A DNA stretch of 64,000 bases from Diorhabda sublineata (taxonomy: Eukaryota; Arthropoda; Insecta; Coleoptera; Chrysomelidae), in the NCBI RefSeq assembly GCF_026230105.1, contig NC_079479.1, positions 34,255,385 to 34,319,384 of the forward strand, read 5' to 3'. The position numbers and the translations under genes are program-made. Positions 61,201-64,000 of this stretch are shown one piece after another; within the stretch, counting starts at the first letter, position 1; every line of letters begins with the position of its first letter. The notes below the pieces were generated by a model. It ran no database searches, had not been told where the DNA came from, and was given only the letters and a program-made list of their open reading frames with translations.

Positions 61201-62015
61201 TCTAGATATCGCGTGAACGTGAAAATATAAACTGTTTTTTTTTATTTTTTTTATTTTTTACTATATTATTATTGGACTAAAATCTGAGAAAATTATTCCA
61301 TCGTATCATATATTTTAATTCAATTCTATTTGTTTTTTCAAAGAACAGCAAATATGACAATAAAAATTTTTGTATAATCTACGAAGCCGTATTTTGTCTT
61401 TATGACTAGTATGAGATAAAAAATAGCAGGCGAAATTAATTTTACCATTTAAAACGTGCAACGGGAAATATTTTACATAAAATTCATCCTTCGGGACCGT
61501 AAGATAATAGGAACGGCACGATATCAAACCTAATTAAGATATAAAATCGAATAATTGCTCTGGAATTTATATTTTAGAATAAGAACTCAAACAAAATTAG
61601 ACACTTTAAATAAGATGTTAAAGTTAATAGTTTCAGAGACAAGTTAGATTCATTATCTATATATTTATACATTATGAAAATTGACGTTTTTACATTCACA
61701 TTCACTTACAAATCAGATTAGATAATTTTGAAATAGTTAATACCAACTAGTCGATGTTGTGATAAGAATTATAATGAAAATTCGATGTTCTGAATAGAGA
61801 GCGTTTTCTGGTAGTAGACAGTTACTTTTATGATTTGGCAACTATGTATACCTCTGTAGGACGTTGTTAAATTGGTGCTGTTCAAACCATTAACCTTGAA
61901 TATCTATAAAAACTCTTTTAACAGGAAAAGAAATTGACAAATGGTATACTCGAAAACGTTTCAAAGATTACTTTGTTATTAATATTGTACATAAAAGTGT
62001 CTGAGCCAGAATGGT
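61201..62015. other. AT-rich sequence, no gene recognised
   Basis: Includes a poly-T/A-rich low-complexity stretch at 61225-61270. No gene was identified. Confidence 0.45.
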
Positions 62016-64000
62016 GAATAGAAAAATTATTATTTCGTTTCATTTAAGACATTTTATTGTTATTAACTTCATACTACATAACCTCATTGTCCACAATTTC
62101 TCTATTTACCTGCCACTTTTTCCAACCATATTTTATTGGTTAGATCACAGTTTTTCATGACTATATTCAGACAGAATATAGAAAAAACATTCTTTCGTTT
62201 CATTTCAGACATTTTATTGTTATTAACTTCATATTACATAACCTCATTGTCCACAATTTCTCTATTTACCTGCCACTTTTTCCAGCCATGTTTTATTAGT
62301 TAAATCACAGTTTTTCAAGACTATATTCAGACAGAATATAGAAAAAACATTCTTTCGTTTCATTTCAGACATTTTATTGTTATTAACTTCATATTACATA
62401 ACCTCATTGTCCACAATTTCTTTATTTACCTGCCACTTTTTCCAGCCATGTTTTATTAGTTAAATCACAGTTTTTCATGACTATATTCAGACAGAATATA
62501 GAAAAAACATTCTTTCGTTTCATTTCAGACATTTTATTGTTATTAACTTCATATTACATAACCTCATTGTCCGCAATTTCTCGATTTACCTGCCACTTTT
62601 TCCAGCCATATTTTATTAGTTAGATCACAGTTTTCTAAGACTATATTCAGACAGAATATAGAAAAAACATTCTTTGGTTTCATTTCAGACATTTTATTGT
62701 TATCAACATCATATTACATAACCTCATTGTCCACAGTTTCTCGATTTACCTGCCACTTTTTCCAACCATATTTTATTGGTTAGATCACAGTTTTTCATGA
62801 CTATATTCAGACAGAATATAGAAAAAACATTCTTTCGTTTCATTTCAGACATTTTATTGTTATCAACATCATATTACATAACCTCATTGTCCACAGTTTC
62901 TCGATTTACCTGTCACTTTATCCAGCCATATTTTATTGATTAGATCACAGTTTTCTAAGACTATATTCAGACAGAACATAGAAAAACATTCTTTCGTTTC
63001 ATTTCAGACATTTTATTGTTATTAACTTCATATTACATAACCTCATTGTCCACAGATTCTCGATTTACCTGCCACTTTTTCCAGCCATGTTTTATTAGTT
63101 AGATCACAGTTTTTCAAGACTATATTCAGACAGAATATAGAAAAACATTATTTCGTTTCATTTCAGACATTTTATTGTTATCAACATCATATTACATAAC
63201 CTCATTGTCCACAATTTCTCTATTTACCTGCCACTTTTTCCAGCCATGTTTTATTAGTTAGATCACAGTTTTTCAAGACTATATTCAGACAGAACATAGA
63301 AAAACATTCTTTCGTTTCATTTCAGACATTTTATTGTTATTAACTTCATATTACATAACCTCATTGTCCGCAATTTCTCGATTTACCTGCCACTTTTTCC
63401 AGCCATGTTTTATTAGTTCGATCACAGTTTTTCATGACTATATTCGGACAGAATATAGAAAAACATTATTTCGTTTCATTTCAGACATTTTATTGTTATC
63501 AACATCATATTACATAACCTCATTGTCCACAGTTTCTCGATTTACCTGCCACTTTTTCCAGCCATGTTTTATTAGTTCGATCACAGTTTTTCATGACTAT
63601 ATTCAAACAGAATATAGAAAAAACATTCTTTCGTTTCATTTCAGACATTTTATTGTTATCAACATCATATTACATAACCTCATTGTCCACAGTTTCTCGA
63701 TTTACCTGTCACTTTATCCAGCCATATTTTATTGATTAGATCACAGTTTTCTAAGACTATATTCAGACAGAACATAGAAAAACATTCTTTCGTTTCATTT
63801 CAGACATTTTATTGTTATTAACTTCATATTACATAACCTCATTGTCCACAGATTCTCGATTTACCTGCCACTTTTTCCAGCCATGTTTTATTAGTTAGAT
63901 CACAGTTTTTCAAGACTATATTCAGACAGAATATAGAAAAACATTATTTCGTTTCATTTCAGACATTTTATTGTTATCAACATCATATTACATAACCTCA
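62016..64000. repeat. 159/160-bp satellite array, more than 12 copies, open at window end
   Basis: The word attttattgttat recurs at 62051, 62211, 62371, 62531, 62691, 62851, 63010, 63169, 63328, 63487, 63647, 63806 and 63965. Early units are 160 bp; later ones are mostly 159 bp because of one A fewer in gaaaaaac. Variants (tatcaacatc/attaacttc, cacagtttctcg/cacaatttctct, ctaag/catg/caag) define subtypes. In the 159-bp part the period is a multiple of three, so one open frame runs through several monomers (63334-63735, 133 codons). It has no domain and is best read as a consequence of the period. The array continues beyond 64000. Confidence 0.96.
62851..63964. repeat. 796-bp five-unit higher-order repeat in the 160-bp satellite
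   Basis: The subtype with tgtcactttatcc, attgattag and ctaagac starting at 62851 recurs at 63647, and each is followed by the attaacttc / cacagattctcg subtype (63010 and 63806) and then by tatcaacatc (63169 and 63965). The offset is 796 bp, five monomers. Confidence 0.85.

Noticed and set aside
63334..63735. 133-residue ORF as a gene
   Set aside because: It is internal to the 159-bp satellite, and the frame is kept open only by the period.

Overview
This window reads as a gene-poor, AT-rich stretch of an animal (very probably insect) nuclear genome. The reasons are the high AT content, the absence of any convincing host exon or compact gene layout, short CCTAA tracts of the insect telomere type, and a crowd of decayed eukaryotic transposons: mariner DD34D, DD41D rosa-like, Tc1-like, hAT, a Penelope-like element with a GIY-YIG endonuclease, LINE tails and MITEs. 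The insect order cannot be read from the sequence. I find no intact host gene, rRNA, tRNA, CRISPR array or operon. Almost every open frame longer than 60 codons is either a shadow of a tandem repeat or a piece of broken transposase.

Layout. About 1.29-5.36 kb: array of 151/163-bp monomers. 8.3-15.1 kb: 277-bp satellite, each unit made of nine roughly 31-bp monomers, with un-homogenised monomers on both edges. 16.4-17.3 kb: broken Tc1/mariner transposase. 18.9-19.1 kb: LINE tail ending in a GAA tract. 19.8-20.8 kb and 27.4-28.5 kb: two copies of one mariner in opposite orientation. 21.7-22.1 kb and 39.9-40.6 kb: internally deleted copies of another mariner. 24.3-24.7 kb: MITE with 26-bp TIRs and a 6-bp target duplication. 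25.4-25.9 kb: Tc1-like remnant. 29.3-30.0 kb: hAT remnant. 33.2-34.4 kb: third mariner type. 35.4-36.05 kb: two-copy 296-bp tandem duplication. 36.1-37.1 kb: Penelope-like fragment between inverted terminal repeats. 37.7-38.1 kb: foldback MITE with 63-bp arms. 39.5-39.9 kb: possible LINE tail. 41.4-47.75 kb: ten copies of a 632-bp repeat. 50.75-52.0 kb: nearly full-length DD41D element with matching TIRs and a TA duplication. 54.9-56.1 kb: composite foldback element with a perfect 8-bp target duplication. 58.3-61.2 kb: 141-bp satellite opening on a 60-bp palindrome and dissolving into a longer composite unit. 62.0-64.0 kb: 160-bp satellite running off the window end.

The five unrelated satellite families fill roughly 22 of 64 kb. 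Each shows second-order structure (dimers, multi-unit duplicated blocks, mixed haplotypes), as expected from repeated unequal exchange and gene conversion. Nothing suggests that these pieces form one pathway. The picture is pericentromeric, heterochromatic or very large intergenic/intronic DNA. The strongest candidates for something undescribed are the satellite architectures and the composite foldback element.
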